A stretch of DNA of 64,000 nt, taken from Micromonospora rubida. GTDB taxonomy: Bacteria; Actinomycetota; Actinomycetes; Mycobacteriales; Micromonosporaceae. The translations under genes and the position numbers were made by a program. Within the stretch, counting starts at the first letter, position 1, and every line of letters begins with the position of its first letter. The notes under the pieces are model-generated. The model did not search any database. It was given only the letters and a program-made list of their open reading frames with translations, and had not been told where the DNA came from. The DNA is taken from NCBI RefSeq assembly GCF_009908295.1, contig NZ_JAAALO010000002.1, positions 595,490 through 659,489 of the forward strand. The letters are read 5' to 3'. This document shows positions 1-7,965 of the stretch, piece by piece.

Positions 1-1
1 G

Positions 2-475
2 CTGACCGCCGGCCCGGGCGCGTACGTGGACGCGATCGGCGCCGCGCTCTCCTCGGACGCCCGGCTGGCCGAGTCCTTCGACACGCCGCACGACGAGGCT
101 GCCTTCCGGGACTTCCTCGGCCGCCTGCGGCACCGGCTCGAACAGTTGCGGCCGTGGCCCGAGCCCGCGTACGTGCGGCTGCCGGTGGAGCAGTGGCTGA
201 CGTTCGGGGCCGCCCGGCCGGTGGCGCAGCTCGGGCAGTCGCTGATGGCGGTACAGGACCGGCTGGCCCAGCGGTTCGAGCGGCTGCCGGGCGACGACGG
301 CCGGTACGGGCTGCTCCTGCGGCTCAACTCCGGCCACACGGTGGCGGTCGTGGGGTCGTACCAGCCGGGGCCGGTGACCCTGCTGCAACGCGGTCCCGGC
401 GACCCGGCGACGGTCATCGCCGCCTTCCAGGCGGCCACCGGCCTCGACCGGAGCCTGATCGTCCCGACCCCCTGA
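2..475 (+). CDS. C-terminal part of an unrecognised protein (5' end outside the window)
   Basis: The frame is open from the first complete codon of the window to a TGA ending at 475, so only about 157 C-terminal residues are visible. An internal GTG at 26 has neither a ribosome binding site nor a -10 box near it, so I read the gene as continuing upstream. The protein is soluble-looking and mixed charged, with no membrane segment or signal peptide. A mid region has an LPVEQWL motif and the tail has alternating hydrophobic strands. I do not recognise the family. It converges on the small minus-strand gene that ends at 498, and the two share a GC-rich hairpin. Confidence 0.6.
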   Translation: MTAGPGAYVDAIGAALSSDARLAESFDTPHDEAAFRDFLGRLRHRLEQLRPWPEPAYVRLPVEQWLTFGAARPVAQLGQSLMAVQDRLAQRFERLPGDDGRYGLLLRLNSGHTVAVVGSYQPGPVTLLQRGPGDPATVIAAFQAATGLDRSLIVPTP

Positions 476-501
476 CCGCCCCGGCGGGCGGGGGGGGTCA
501 G
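472..501. terminator. Bidirectional terminator hairpin between convergent genes
   Basis: CTGACC at 472-477 pairs with GGTCAG at 496-501, with a C-run/G-run stem between them. Both stop codons (TGA ending at 475, and the minus-strand TGA at 498-500) lie inside the stem, so one structure could end both transcripts. There is no U-tract, which is usual in high-GC actinomycetes. Confidence 0.55.
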
Positions 502-752
502 CGGTCGACCTGGGTGAAGTCCCACGAGTGCGGCGGGCGGGCGACCAGCGTCGCGGGCGGGTCGGGCAGCGGCCGAGGGCTGCTGCGCCACTTCGAGATG
601 ACCACCACCCGGTGATCGGTCGAGCTGAACACCTCGCTGGACAGGTGCAGCGGGTCGTGCTCGAACTCGGGCAGCGCGGTGTCGCAGACCCAGGTGATCA
701 GGTCGGCGAAGCCGTAGGCCTCCGCCCGCGCCTCCCACATCCGTACGATCAC
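498..752 (-). CDS. Small dimeric alpha/beta-barrel-like protein (ABM-type), tentative
   Basis: This 84-residue protein starts at GTG 752, chosen because GGGGAG sits 7 nt upstream; the frame stays open further upstream but runs into tsaD. The N-terminus has a beta-strand (IVRMWEARAE), then a helix, then a second strand (HRVVVISKWR). That pattern resembles the antibiotic-biosynthesis-monooxygenase / stress-responsive ferredoxin-like barrel fold. The tail is proline-rich. It is the last gene of the tsaB-rimI-tsaD unit, 32 nt after the tsaD stop. The family assignment is from strand pattern only; no catalytic residue is identifiable, so the function is unknown. Confidence 0.6.
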   Translation of the reverse strand: MIVRMWEARAEAYGFADLITWVCDTALPEFEHDPLHLSSEVFSSTDHRVVVISKWRSSPRPLPDPPATLVARPPHSWDFTQVDR

Positions 753-784
753 GTCGTCGCTCCCCTCGCCGTCACGTCGAGCCG

Positions 785-1831
785 TCACACGCTCACCGTG
801 GTCAGCGGCAGGGCCGAGTCGGCCGGCAGGTCGAGCCGGCTCGGCGCGACCCCGGCGGCGACCAGGTGCGAGCCGAGCGCGGCCACCATCGCCCCGTTGT
901 CGGTGCACAGGTTCGGCCTGGGCACCCGCACCCGGATGCCCAGCTTCGCCGCCCGGTCCTCCGCGAGCACCCGCAGCCGGGAGTTCGCCGCCACTCCCCC
1001 GCCGATCACCAGCGTGTCGATCCCGTGGGCCCGGCAGGCGGCCAGCGCCTTCGTGGTGAGCACGTCGCAGACCGCCTCCTGGAACGACGCGGCCACGTCG
1101 GCCACCGGCACCGGCTCGCCGGCCCGCTGCCGGGCCTCCACCCAGCGGGCCACCGCCGTCTTCAACCCGGAGAACGAGAAGTCGTACTCGTGCTTGGCGA
1201 GGTCCTTGGCGGCGGTGAGCCCGCGCGGGAAGCCGATGGCGGCGGCGTCGCCGGCCCGGGCCTCCCGGTCGATGTACGGCCCGCCGGGGAACGGCAGGCC
1301 GAGCAGCCGGGCCACCTTGTCGAACGCCTCCCCGGCGGCGTCGTCGATCGTCGCCCCGAGCGGGGTCACCCCCCGGGCCAGGTCGTCGACGAGCAGCAGG
1401 GACGAGTGCCCGCCGGAGACCAGCAGGGCGATCGCCGGCTCGGGCAGCGGCCCGTGTTCGAGGGTGTCCACGGCGACGTGCGCGGCGAGGTGGTTGACCC
1501 CGTACACCGGTTTCTCGGCCGCCAGCGCGTACCCCTTGGCGGCGGCGACGCCGACCAGCAGCGCGCCGGCCAGCCCCGGGCCGGAGGTCACCGCGATGGC
1601 GTCGATGTCGGCGATGGTCACCCCCGCCTCCCGCAGCGCCCGGTCCATGGTCGGCACGATGGCCTCCAGGTGGGCCCGGCTGGCCACCTCGGGCACCACG
1701 CCGCCGAACCGGGCATGCTCCTCGACGCTGGAGGCCAGCGCGTCGGCGAGCAGGGTGTGCCCGCGCACGATGCCGACCCCGGTCTCGTCGCAGGAGGTCT
1801 CGATGCCGAGGATCAGCGGTTCGTCAGCCAT
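785..1831 (-). CDS. tsaD: tRNA N6-adenosine threonylcarbamoyltransferase TsaD
   Basis: TsaD (348 residues) is the catalytic subunit that transfers threonylcarbamoyl from its adenylate to A37 of ANN-decoding tRNAs in the cytoplasm. It has the ASKHA-fold signature [10 protein letters not shown] at residues 9-18, metal ligands H114 and H118 in HLAAH, the phosphate loop SGGHSS near 139-144, and the C-terminal TDNGAM motif with the third metal ligand. The length is normal for the family. The ATG at 1831 lies 6 nt after the rimI stop, so tsaB, rimI and tsaD form one transcript. Its partner TsaE is encoded about 2 kb upstream in the same strand block. No anomaly seen. Confidence 0.97.
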   Translation of the reverse strand: MADEPLILGIETSCDETGVGIVRGHTLLADALASSVEEHARFGGVVPEVASRAHLEAIVPTMDRALREAGVTIADIDAIAVTSGPGLAGALLVGVAAAKGYALAAEKPVYGVNHLAAHVAVDTLEHGPLPEPAIALLVSGGHSSLLLVDDLARGVTPLGATIDDAAGEAFDKVARLLGLPFPGGPYIDREARAGDAAAIGFPRGLTAAKDLAKHEYDFSFSGLKTAVARWVEARQRAGEPVPVADVAASFQEAVCDVLTTKALAACRAHGIDTLVIGGGVAANSRLRVLAEDRAAKLGIRVRVPRPNLCTDNGAMVAALGSHLVAAGVAPSRLDLPADSALPLTTVSV

Positions 1832-1837
1832 GTCTCC

Positions 1838-2293
1838 TCAGTCCTGCTCGCGCCGCATGACCAGCGCGTCGGTGTTGCTCGGTTGGTAGTAGCCGCGGCG
1901 CACCCCGATCGGCTCGAAGCCGTACGTCGCGTAGAGCCGCTGGGCGGGGGCGTTGTCGGCCGCGACCTCCAGCAGCGTACTGCGGGCACCCCGGCGGGCG
2001 GCCTCGGCGAGCAGCGCCTCCAGCAGGGCCCGGCCCACGCCGCGCCGCTGGGCTCCCCGGCGGACGGCGATGTTCTGCACCCACGCCTCGTCCGGAGCCG
2101 CCACGGCCAACCCGGCGTAGCCGAGCAGGGAGCCGTCGTCGGTCGCGACGAGGTAGAAGTGGCCGTTGGCCAGCTCGTTCCAGAACATCGCCGGCGACCA
2201 CTGCTCGGCGCCGAACAGGTCCGCCTCGATCGGCAACACCTCGTCGATGTGCCACCAGCGGAACGGTTCCAGCCGTACCCCGGCGGGGCTCAC
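1838..2293 (-). CDS. rimI: Ribosomal protein S18-alanine N-acetyltransferase RimI
   Basis: This 151-residue GNAT acetyltransferase would acetylate the N-terminal alanine of ribosomal protein S18 using acetyl-CoA. The acetyl-CoA loop is the RGAQRRGVGRALLE segment near residues 79-92. It is preceded by the strand WVQNIAV and followed by motif B with NAPAQRLYATYGF, which supplies the conserved Asn and the catalytic Tyr region. RimI lies between tsaB and tsaD, a fixed order in actinobacteria. Other substrates are possible, because GNAT specificity cannot be read from sequence; the operon position is the main reason for the RimI name. Confidence 0.9.
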   Translation of the reverse strand: MSPAGVRLEPFRWWHIDEVLPIEADLFGAEQWSPAMFWNELANGHFYLVATDDGSLLGYAGLAVAAPDEAWVQNIAVRRGAQRRGVGRALLEALLAEAARRGARSTLLEVAADNAPAQRLYATYGFEPIGVRRGYYQPSNTDALVMRREQD

Positions 2294-2348
2294 GGCGCCA
2301 CCTCGGCTCGCGACTGCGGGGCTCGCAAACCCCGCTCACTCCTCACGC
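2294..2348. repeat. Short GC-rich imperfect palindrome between tsaB and rimI
   Basis: This 55-nt spacer contains GCGGGGCTCGC followed after AAA by CCCCGCTCACTC, which can fold as a short hairpin around GGGG/CCCC, and a direct CTCAC...CTCAC pair. It could be a small intergenic repeat unit or a processing site within the tsaB-rimI-tsaD transcript. Only one copy is visible here. Confidence 0.3.
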
Positions 2349-3026
2349 TCACGGCAGGGCCGGTTTGCGGGTGGTGGCCGCCACCGCGTCGGGGCGGCGC
2401 AGGTACAGCGGGGTGAGCGGGTCGCCGGGGGCACCGGAGCGGATCCGCTCGGCCGCCAGCGTGGCCAGCACGGTCGGGTCCGGGTAGCGGGGCTCGGCCC
2501 GCAGCGGCAGGTCGAACACCTCGGCGTACCGGTGCGCGCCGTCGCCGGCAGCGGCGGTGACACCGAGGTCGTGGGCTCGCCGCGCGGCCACCGCCGGGGT
2601 GTCCACGTCCGGGCCGGCGATCCGCTGGCCCGCGCCGTCGTACACCGCCCAGTAGACCTCCCGGCGGCGGGCGTCGCTGGCCGCCAGGACCGGCTCGCCG
2701 GCCGCCGCCGGGTGCCCGATCCCGTCGAGCGAGCAGACGCCGTACGCGGGAACGCCGAGCACCTGGGCCATGGTGGCGGCGGTGACCAGCCCCACCCGCA
2801 GCCCGGTGAACGGGCCCGGGCCCAGCCCCGCCACGATCGCGGTCAGGTCGGCCGGGCGGGCGCCGACCTCGGCGAGGACCGCGTCGACCTGCGGCGCGAG
2901 CAGCTCGCCATGCGCGCGGGCGTCGACGGTACGACGTTGCGCCCGCGCCGTCACTCCGTCGGCCGTGACCTCCACCAGCGCTGCGGTCACCGCAGGAGTC
3001 GAGGAGTCCAGCACCAGTACGAGCAC
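2349..3026 (-). CDS. tsaB: t6A biosynthesis protein TsaB
   Basis: TsaB (225 residues) is the non-catalytic ASKHA partner that dimerises with TsaD and holds the TsaD-TsaB-TsaE complex together. It opens with the LDSSTP strand-turn and carries GPGPFTGLRVG near residues 68-78, which forms the TsaD interface. I set the start at GTG 3026 because a TAGGGT box (complement of 3034-3039) lies exactly 7 nt upstream, a leaderless arrangement; an in-frame GTG at 3035 would lie inside that box. TsaB lacks the TsaD metal-binding histidines, as expected. It is the first gene of the tsaB-rimI-tsaD unit, insulated from the gene upstream by the C/G-rich hairpin at 3040-3106. Confidence 0.95.
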   Translation of the reverse strand: MLVLVLDSSTPAVTAALVEVTADGVTARAQRRTVDARAHGELLAPQVDAVLAEVGARPADLTAIVAGLGPGPFTGLRVGLVTAATMAQVLGVPAYGVCSLDGIGHPAAAGEPVLAASDARRREVYWAVYDGAGQRIAGPDVDTPAVAARRAHDLGVTAAAGDGAHRYAEVFDLPLRAEPRYPDPTVLATLAAERIRSGAPGDPLTPLYLRRPDAVAATTRKPALP

Positions 3027-3033
3027 GAACGCC

Positions 3034-3039
3034 ACCCTA
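3034..3039 (-). promoter_or_regulatory. -10 box of leaderless tsaB
   Basis: TAGGGT on the minus strand, followed by 7 nt (GGCGTTC) and the GTG start at 3026. It matches the actinobacterial TANNNT -10. Transcription would begin at or next to the start codon. Confidence 0.6.
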
Positions 3040-3106
3040 ACCGCCCCACCCCGCCCCACCCCGCCCCGGCCCCTGACCGGCGAGGGTGGGGTGGGGTGGG
3101 GTGGGG
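3040..3106 (-). terminator. C-run/G-run hairpin downstream of the MDMPI-like gene
   Basis: Read on the minus strand, the stop codon at 3109-3107 is followed at once by a CCCCA repeat (3106-3084), a short loop, and then a GGGGC/GGGGT repeat reaching to the tsaB -10 box. The two runs can pair over about 20 bp. The C-run is rut-like for Rho, and the G-run could also form a G-quadruplex. It separates the MDMPI-like gene from tsaB. Confidence 0.55.
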
Positions 3107-3967
3107 TCAGTTCGGGGCTCGTAGGACTCGGAGGAAAGGAAAGAGGAGCCAGGGCCGGGGGCCCCGGAGGGCGAGCTTGCCGGCGAGCACCGTGCGGACC
3201 CGGCTGACCCGGCCGAACAGCATCAGGTTGAGCGCCGCCGGGTCGAACCGGACCCGGACGTCCGGCGGGGTGCCCGGGGCAGCGACCGTCACCACCCCCC
3301 GGTGCAGGACGAGGGTGGTGTCGGCGCAGTACGCGGACCGGAACTCGACGGTAATCCGGCGTTCCCGGGGCGGCTCGTCGTTGTCGAGCAGGTGTCCGTA
3401 GCCGGCGCGGAGCACGTTGACCAGGAAGACCTCGAAGAAGAGCACGGCCTCCGAGCCGGGCATCTTCCACGGCCGGCCGGTCGCGCGGGCGATGTCCCAA
3501 CCGTGCACGAGCAGCTCGTTGACCAGGTGGCCGAAGAGACCGGCGAGGGGCGCGCGGGCGTCACCGAACCAGCTGAGCAGCTCGTCCGGGCGGCGGTCGG
3601 CGGTGATGCGGAGGAGCTTGTCCACGTCGGCCTGGAACCGATCCAGCAGCGGCCGGGGCGACCGGTCGGTCAGGTGCCGCATTATCAGGTCGTTGACGTC
3701 AGCGATGGTGTCCACGGTGACGGTCGGGAGCTGGGCGTCGAGGCCGGGGATCGGCATCGGCGGATGATCCGGGTCGAGTTTGGTCGCGTACCACCAGGCG
3801 ACCGAGACCAGATGGACGACGGTGTCCGCCACGGACCAGTGCGCGGTCACCATGGTGTCCGGCCGGTCGACCGTCTCGACCAGCCGGACGAACCGGGCGG
3901 TGGCCTGCTCCAGCGCCGCCCTGGCACTCTGCCACTGCTGCGGGCTGATGGTCGCCGTCGTCGCCAT
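3107..3967 (-). CDS. Maleylpyruvate isomerase N-domain (MDMPI/DinB-like) protein
   Basis: This 286-residue protein has an N-terminal four-helix MDMPI/DinB-type domain. Residues about 15-175 carry AHWSVADTVVHL and LVNELLVHGWDIARATG, whose histidines match the metal ligands of the family. The C-terminal part (about 205-286) resembles the SCP2-like lid that follows MDMPI_N in many actinobacterial members. Family members are mycothiol-dependent isomerases or transferases, but the substrate here is unknown and the context gives none. The ATG at 3967 has GGAGG about 7-8 nt upstream. The gene stands alone, downstream of ung and ahead of tsaB, and ends at the C-rich hairpin. Confidence 0.85.
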   Translation of the reverse strand: MATTATISPQQWQSARAALEQATARFVRLVETVDRPDTMVTAHWSVADTVVHLVSVAWWYATKLDPDHPPMPIPGLDAQLPTVTVDTIADVNDLIMRHLTDRSPRPLLDRFQADVDKLLRITADRRPDELLSWFGDARAPLAGLFGHLVNELLVHGWDIARATGRPWKMPGSEAVLFFEVFLVNVLRAGYGHLLDNDEPPRERRITVEFRSAYCADTTLVLHRGVVTVAAPGTPPDVRVRFDPAALNLMLFGRVSRVRTVLAGKLALRGPRPWLLFPFLRVLRAPN

Positions 3968-4227
3968 GGGACGCCTCCGATCGCGGAGTCACCGGGTCCC
4001 GGGAAGCCTACAGCGGATAGTGATCGCCGCCTCACTTCAAGCGTGCCCTCGTTGGAGGCGGCCGGTCGACCGGCCGAGGGCCACCCGGCGGCTCGCGGGC
4101 TCGGCCCGCCCTTTTGGGGCAGGTCGCGGGCAGCAGACCGGATCGGGCTTGGCGCGCAGCCGGACCGGTCGTCCGTTGCGACGGCGACCGGTCCGGCGCG
4201 GTTCGGTTCAGCGTGGTGCGGGCCGGG
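3968..4227. other. Intergenic region between ung and the MDMPI-like gene
   Basis: 260 nt without a credible gene. On the minus strand, TAGGCT (complement of 4005-4010) could be the -10 of the MDMPI-like gene, giving a leader of about 35 nt with its GGAGG. The stretch at 4130-4205 is rich in CCGGTC/GGTCGG words that could fold as a terminator after ung. No repeat longer than these words was found. Confidence 0.4.
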
Positions 4228-4929
4228 TCAGCTGGCGGACCGCTCCCAGTCGATGGTCGGCAGGCCGGCGTCGGCGAGGGCCTTGTTGGTCGCGCTGAAC
4301 GGGCGGCTGCCGAGAAAGCCGCGCGGGTTCATCGGGCTGGGGTGGCCGGCCTCCAGCACCACGTGCTGCGGGTTGGCGACCAGGGCGGCCTTCTTGCGGG
4401 CGTACCCGCCCCAGAGCAGGAAGACCACCCGCTGATCGAGAGCGTCCAGCGCCCGAATCGTGGCGTCGGTGAACTCCTCCCACCCCTTGTTGGCATGCGA
4501 GCCGGGGGTGGCCTGCCGAACGGTCAGCACCGAGTTGAGCAGCAGCACGCCCTGCGCCGCCCAACCGTCGAGGTTGCCGCCGCGCGGCTTCGCCACGCCC
4601 AGGTCCTCGCCCAACTCCTTGAAGACGTTGCGCAGCGACGGTGGGACCGACACCCCCTCACGGACGCTGAAGCTCAGCCCGTGCGCCTGCCCCGGCTTGT
4701 GGTACGGGTCCTGCCCCAGAATCAGCACCCGACACTCCTGCGGCCCGCACAGCCGGTAGGCGGAGAACAGGTCCTCGACCGGCGGGAACACGGTCTGGGT
4801 GGCGTACTCCCCGGCGACGAACTCGGCCAGCGCAGCGGTGCGGGCCGGGTCGAGGTGGGGGGTGAGCACGGCGCGCCACTCGTCGGGCAGCAGCGCGAGC
4901 AGGTCGAGGGCGGGGGCGTCGTCGGGCAT
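4228..4929 (-). CDS. ung: Uracil-DNA glycosylase, family 1
   Basis: Ung (233 residues) removes uracil from DNA as the first step of base excision repair. The water-activating motif GQDPYH is at residues 73-78 with catalytic D74. The uracil-specificity Asn lies in LLLNSVLTV near 130-136. The leucine-loop motif HPSPMN starts at H196; its last position is Asn, where many homologues have Ser or Leu, which is tolerated. I chose ATG 4929 because AAAGG lies 6-7 nt upstream, and the longer frame upstream lacks family similarity. It is transcribed away from the palindrome at 5033-5092. Confidence 0.96.
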   Translation of the reverse strand: MPDDAPALDLLALLPDEWRAVLTPHLDPARTAALAEFVAGEYATQTVFPPVEDLFSAYRLCGPQECRVLILGQDPYHKPGQAHGLSFSVREGVSVPPSLRNVFKELGEDLGVAKPRGGNLDGWAAQGVLLLNSVLTVRQATPGSHANKGWEEFTDATIRALDALDQRVVFLLWGGYARKKAALVANPQHVVLEAGHPSPMNPRGFLGSRPFSATNKALADAGLPTIDWERSAS

Positions 4930-5032
4930 CGGCAACCTTTCGCAGTCGGTCGGTCCCCTTCCTACCAGCCCCGTCCGACACCCCGACACGGGAGTACGGG
5001 CTCCCGTCGCCGCCCGTCGACGGGCAGCGGGA

Positions 5033-5092
5033 GCAGTTTCTCGGAAAGAGTGGCCTCACGACGGCCGATAGCCACTCTTTCCGAGAAACTGC
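5033..5092. repeat. Long palindrome, composite element copy A
   Basis: A perfect 22-bp inverted repeat: arm 1 at 5033-5054 begins GCAGTTTCTCGG, arm 2 at 5071-5092 ends CCGAGAAACTGC, and the loop is 16 nt. It lies in the tsaE-ung spacer. Its arms match copy B at 20817-20884 over a 22-nt core with three differences. It is followed on the plus strand by a G-rich tract (5101-5154), the same arrangement as in the other copies. Confidence 0.85.
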
Positions 5093-5097
5093 ACGAT

Positions 5098-5154
5098 CTC
5101 GGGGCGGGGCGGGGCGGGGCGGGTGGGGTGGGTGGGGTGGGTGGGTGGGGTGGG
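5098..5154 (-). repeat. C-rich tract immediately after the tsaE stop codon
   Basis: On the minus strand the tsaE TGA (5157-5155) is followed directly by about 50 nt of CCCAC and CCCCG repeats, then by palindrome A. As RNA it is C-rich and G-poor, as a Rho loading site would be; the plus strand has many GGG runs able to form quadruplexes. Confidence 0.6.
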
Positions 5155-5676
5155 TCAGGGCAGGGTGGCGAGCCGGGTGGGCCAGTCGCCGCCGACCGGC
5201 TCCAGCTCGACCACGCGGGTGTCGTCGTCGCGCCGGTCGATGCGGACCCGCAGGTGGGCGTCGACCAGCTGCTCGACCAGCCCCTCCCCCCACTCGACCA
5301 CGGTGACCGAGTCGTCGACCGAGGCGTCCAGGTCGAGGTCGTCGATCTCCGCGCGCGGATCTGCGGCGTCCCCGAGCCGGTACGCGTCCGCGTGCACCAG
5401 CGCCACCGCGCCACCGCGCGCCGGGTCGGGGCGGTGCACCCGGGCGATCACGAAGGTCGGCGAGGTGATGTCGCCCCGTACCCCGAGGCCCGCCCCGATG
5501 CCCTGGGTCAGCGCGGTCTTGCCGGCGCCGAGCGGGCCGGTGAGCAGCAGCAGGTCGCCGGCGCGCAGCGCCCCGGCCAGCCGACGGCCGAACGCGTGGG
5601 TGTCCTCGACCGTCGGCAGCGTGACGACGCTCACCGCGCCACCCCCCACGTGATGCCGACCCCCGACGGCGCTCAC
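5155..5676 (-). CDS. tsaE: t6A biosynthesis ATPase TsaE
   Basis: TsaE (173 residues) is the small P-loop ATPase that resets the TsaB-TsaD complex after each threonylcarbamoyl transfer. Walker A is GPLGAGKT near residues 47-54, a switch region follows at SPTFV, and Walker B-like strands surround VEWGE. The GTG at 5676 overlaps the stop of the upstream hydrolase gene (GTGA), which supports translational coupling; a second in-frame GTG at 5634 would give a shorter N-terminus closer to the family length. tsaE is separated from tsaB-rimI-tsaD by ung and the MDMPI-like gene. Confidence 0.94.
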   Translation of the reverse strand: MSAVGGRHHVGGGAVSVVTLPTVEDTHAFGRRLAGALRAGDLLLLTGPLGAGKTALTQGIGAGLGVRGDITSPTFVIARVHRPDPARGGAVALVHADAYRLGDAADPRAEIDDLDLDASVDDSVTVVEWGEGLVEQLVDAHLRVRIDRRDDDTRVVELEPVGGDWPTRLATLP

Positions 5677-6761
5677 AGCGCCGCCAGGAAGTGTTCCAGT
5701 GCGGCGTCGACCTCGTCGGCGTGCTCCAGCATCACCACGTGCCCGCTGTTGTGGATCTTGAGAAACTCGGCGTGCGGCAGCCGCCGGACGATCTCCTCCG
5801 AGTGCGTCACGGGCGTGATCATGTCCTTGTCGCCGACCACCACCAGCACCGGGGTGCCGCCCAGCGCGGCCAGCGCCGGGTACCGGGAGTGGGTGGCCAG
5901 CGTGCGCAGGTAGCGGGTGACCGTGTCGGCGGAGGTGCGCGAGTTCATCTCCTCGACGTACGACACCAGGGCCGGGCTCGGCTTCGGGGTGCCGAAGCCG
6001 TACTGGCGGGTGAGCAGCCAGGCGATGTTCGAGGCCGACTTGCGGGCCTTGTCGATGGCCGTGCCGCCGTACCGGGTGGCGTTGTTCATCATGTAGAGCA
6101 CCGGCGAGCTGACCCGCCCGAGCAGGGCCGGGGCCACCAGCCTCGTCTCGGCCAGCAGCCCGCCGGAGGTGGCCATCAGCACCGTGCCGACCACCCGGTC
6201 GCCGAACAGCTCCGGGTACAGCTCGGCGAACGCCATGATGGTCATCCCGCCCATCGAGTGGCCGACCAGCACCAGTGGCCCCTCCGGGGTGGTCCGGTCG
6301 ATCACCCGGCGCAGCGTGCGGCCGAGCGCGGCGAGGTCGTACTCGCCGGTCTCCAGCCGCCCCGACCGGCCGTGGCCCGGCTGGTCGTACGCGACGATCC
6401 GGTGGTCGCCGCGCTCGGTGAGCATCTTGCGCTGGAAGTGGAAGGTGCCCATGTCCAGGCAGAAGCCGTGCACCAGCACCACCGTCGGGTGCCCGGCGAC
6501 GGGACGGGTCGGCTCGACCACCTCGACGTGGATGTCGGTGCCGTCGGCCAGCTCCAGCCGGAACGCCTCGTCGTACGGCTGCGCGCCGAAGACCTCGTCG
6601 GCGTACGGGTCGGTGGAGTCTGCCTTGAGCCGGCGGACCAGGGCGCGTTCGCTCACCACGCCCGCCGCGAGCCCGGCGGCGGCCACGCCGACCGCGGCCC
6701 CGAGCACGCCGGCGACCCGGCCGGCGGCGGTGCGCGGCCGGGGGATGTGGAACCTGCTCAC
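5673..6761 (-). CDS. Alpha/beta hydrolase
   Basis: This 362-residue protein has an N-terminal hydrophobic segment (about residues 14-36, Ala/Gly/Val-rich) that is probably a membrane anchor or uncleaved signal. A classic alpha/beta-hydrolase domain follows: the oxyanion motif VHGF near 97-100, nucleophile S169 in GHSMGG, the acid in VGDKD, and the catalytic His in NSGHVV. The substrate is unknown. It lies between alr and tsaE in one run: the GTG at 6761 is 13 nt after the alr stop, and its own stop overlaps the tsaE start by 4 nt. Confidence 0.9.
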   Translation of the reverse strand: MSRFHIPRPRTAAGRVAGVLGAAVGVAAAGLAAGVVSERALVRRLKADSTDPYADEVFGAQPYDEAFRLELADGTDIHVEVVEPTRPVAGHPTVVLVHGFCLDMGTFHFQRKMLTERGDHRIVAYDQPGHGRSGRLETGEYDLAALGRTLRRVIDRTTPEGPLVLVGHSMGGMTIMAFAELYPELFGDRVVGTVLMATSGGLLAETRLVAPALLGRVSSPVLYMMNNATRYGGTAIDKARKSASNIAWLLTRQYGFGTPKPSPALVSYVEEMNSRTSADTVTRYLRTLATHSRYPALAALGGTPVLVVVGDKDMITPVTHSEEIVRRLPHAEFLKIHNSGHVVMLEHADEVDAALEHFLAAL

Positions 6762-6774
6762 GCCGCCACCCCGG

Positions 6775-7893
6775 TCACGGCCGCTCGCCGTCGTACACGC
6801 GGGGCACCCGGACCCCGCCGAACCGGGTGACGATCTCGTAGTTGATGGTGCCGACCGCGTCGGCCCAGTCGTCGGCGGTCGGCTCGCCGTCGGTGCCGGG
6901 GCCGAAGAGGGTCACCACGTCGCCGTCGGCCACCGGGTCGTCGCCGCAGTCGACCACGAACTGGTCCATGCAGACCCGGCCGGAGACGGACCGCCGCCGC
7001 CCGGCGAGCTGCACCGGGCCGGCGTTCGAGGCGTGCCGGGGCACCCCGTCGGCGTAGCCGAGCGGCACCACGGCCAGGTTGGCGTCGGCCTCGGTGAGGT
7101 AGGTGTGGCCGTACGACACGCCGCTGCCGGCCGGGACCCGCTTGGTGAGCATGACCCGGGCCCGGGCGGTCATCGCCGGGCGCAGCCCGAACCGCTCGCC
7201 GGCCACCGGGGAGAGCCCGTAGATCGCGATCCCCGGCCGGACCAGGTCGAAGTGGGTGTCGGGGCGGGTCAGGGTGGCGGCGGAGTTGGCCAGGTGCCGG
7301 TAGCGCGGGCGCAGCCCGGCCCGCTCGACCATGTCCAGCCCCTCGTGGAAGACGGCGAGCTGGCGGTCGGTGGTGGGGTGGCCGGGCAGGTCCGCGTACA
7401 CGAAGTGGCTCCACACGCCGACCACCTCGACCAGGCCGTCGGCCTGGGCCTTCGCGGCGGCCTCCAGCAGCGCCGGCCATTCGGCGGCGGTGGCCCCGCC
7501 GCGCGCCAGGCCGGTGTCGATCTTCAGGTGCAGCCGGGCCGGGCGGCCCGCCCGCCGGCCCGCCTCGATCATCTCGTCGAGCTGGGGCAGGCTCGCGGCG
7601 GCCAGGTCCACCCCGACGGCGACGCCCTCGTGCAGCGGCAGGCCCGGGGCGAGCAGCCAGGCCAGCACGGGCGCGGTCACGCCGGCCCGGCGCAGGGTCA
7701 GCGCCTCGTCCAGGGTGCAGACACCGAGCCAGTCGGCCCCGGCGTCGAGCGCCGCGCGGGCCGAGGGGAGCATGCCGTGGCCGTACCCGTCGCCCTTGAC
7801 CACCGCCATCAGCTCGCCGCTGGTCCCGGCGCGCAGCCGCGTCACGTTCTCCCGGATCGCGTCAAGATCAACCCGCACCTCGGACTGCCACAT
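6775..7893 (-). CDS. alr: Alanine racemase
   Basis: Alr (372 residues) interconverts L- and D-alanine for peptidoglycan, using PLP. The PLP lysine is K33 in AVVKGDGYGHG. The second catalytic residue, a Tyr, lies in the C-terminal beta domain around YGHTYL, and SPVAGERFGLRPAM contributes phosphate and carboxylate binding. The ATG at 7893 is preceded by TAGGCT with a 6-nt gap, so the mRNA is probably leaderless. It heads the alr-hydrolase-tsaE run and follows nnr after 72 nt. Confidence 0.97.
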   Translation of the reverse strand: MWQSEVRVDLDAIRENVTRLRAGTSGELMAVVKGDGYGHGMLPSARAALDAGADWLGVCTLDEALTLRRAGVTAPVLAWLLAPGLPLHEGVAVGVDLAAASLPQLDEMIEAGRRAGRPARLHLKIDTGLARGGATAAEWPALLEAAAKAQADGLVEVVGVWSHFVYADLPGHPTTDRQLAVFHEGLDMVERAGLRPRYRHLANSAATLTRPDTHFDLVRPGIAIYGLSPVAGERFGLRPAMTARARVMLTKRVPAGSGVSYGHTYLTEADANLAVVPLGYADGVPRHASNAGPVQLAGRRRSVSGRVCMDQFVVDCGDDPVADGDVVTLFGPGTDGEPTADDWADAVGTINYEIVTRFGGVRVPRVYDGERP

Positions 7894-7899
7894 GCCCCC

Positions 7900-7905
7900 A
7901 GCCTA
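7900..7905 (-). promoter_or_regulatory. -10 box of leaderless alr
   Basis: TAGGCT on the minus strand, 6 nt (GGGGGC) before the ATG at 7893. No Shine-Dalgarno can fit in that space apart from the G-run itself. Confidence 0.55.
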
Positions 7906-7965
7906 CTGACCCCCGTGGTCAACCCGGGCCGGAGCCACCACGAACGGCGGGGCGGCGGCCCGAGG

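Noticed and set aside
2166..3401. 411-codon plus-strand frame over rimI/tsaB
   Set aside because: Shadow of minus-strand genes with very high Arg/Gly content.
5033..5092. Insertion-sequence terminal repeats
   Set aside because: The two arms enclose only 16 nt; there is no transposase, and no target duplication was seen.
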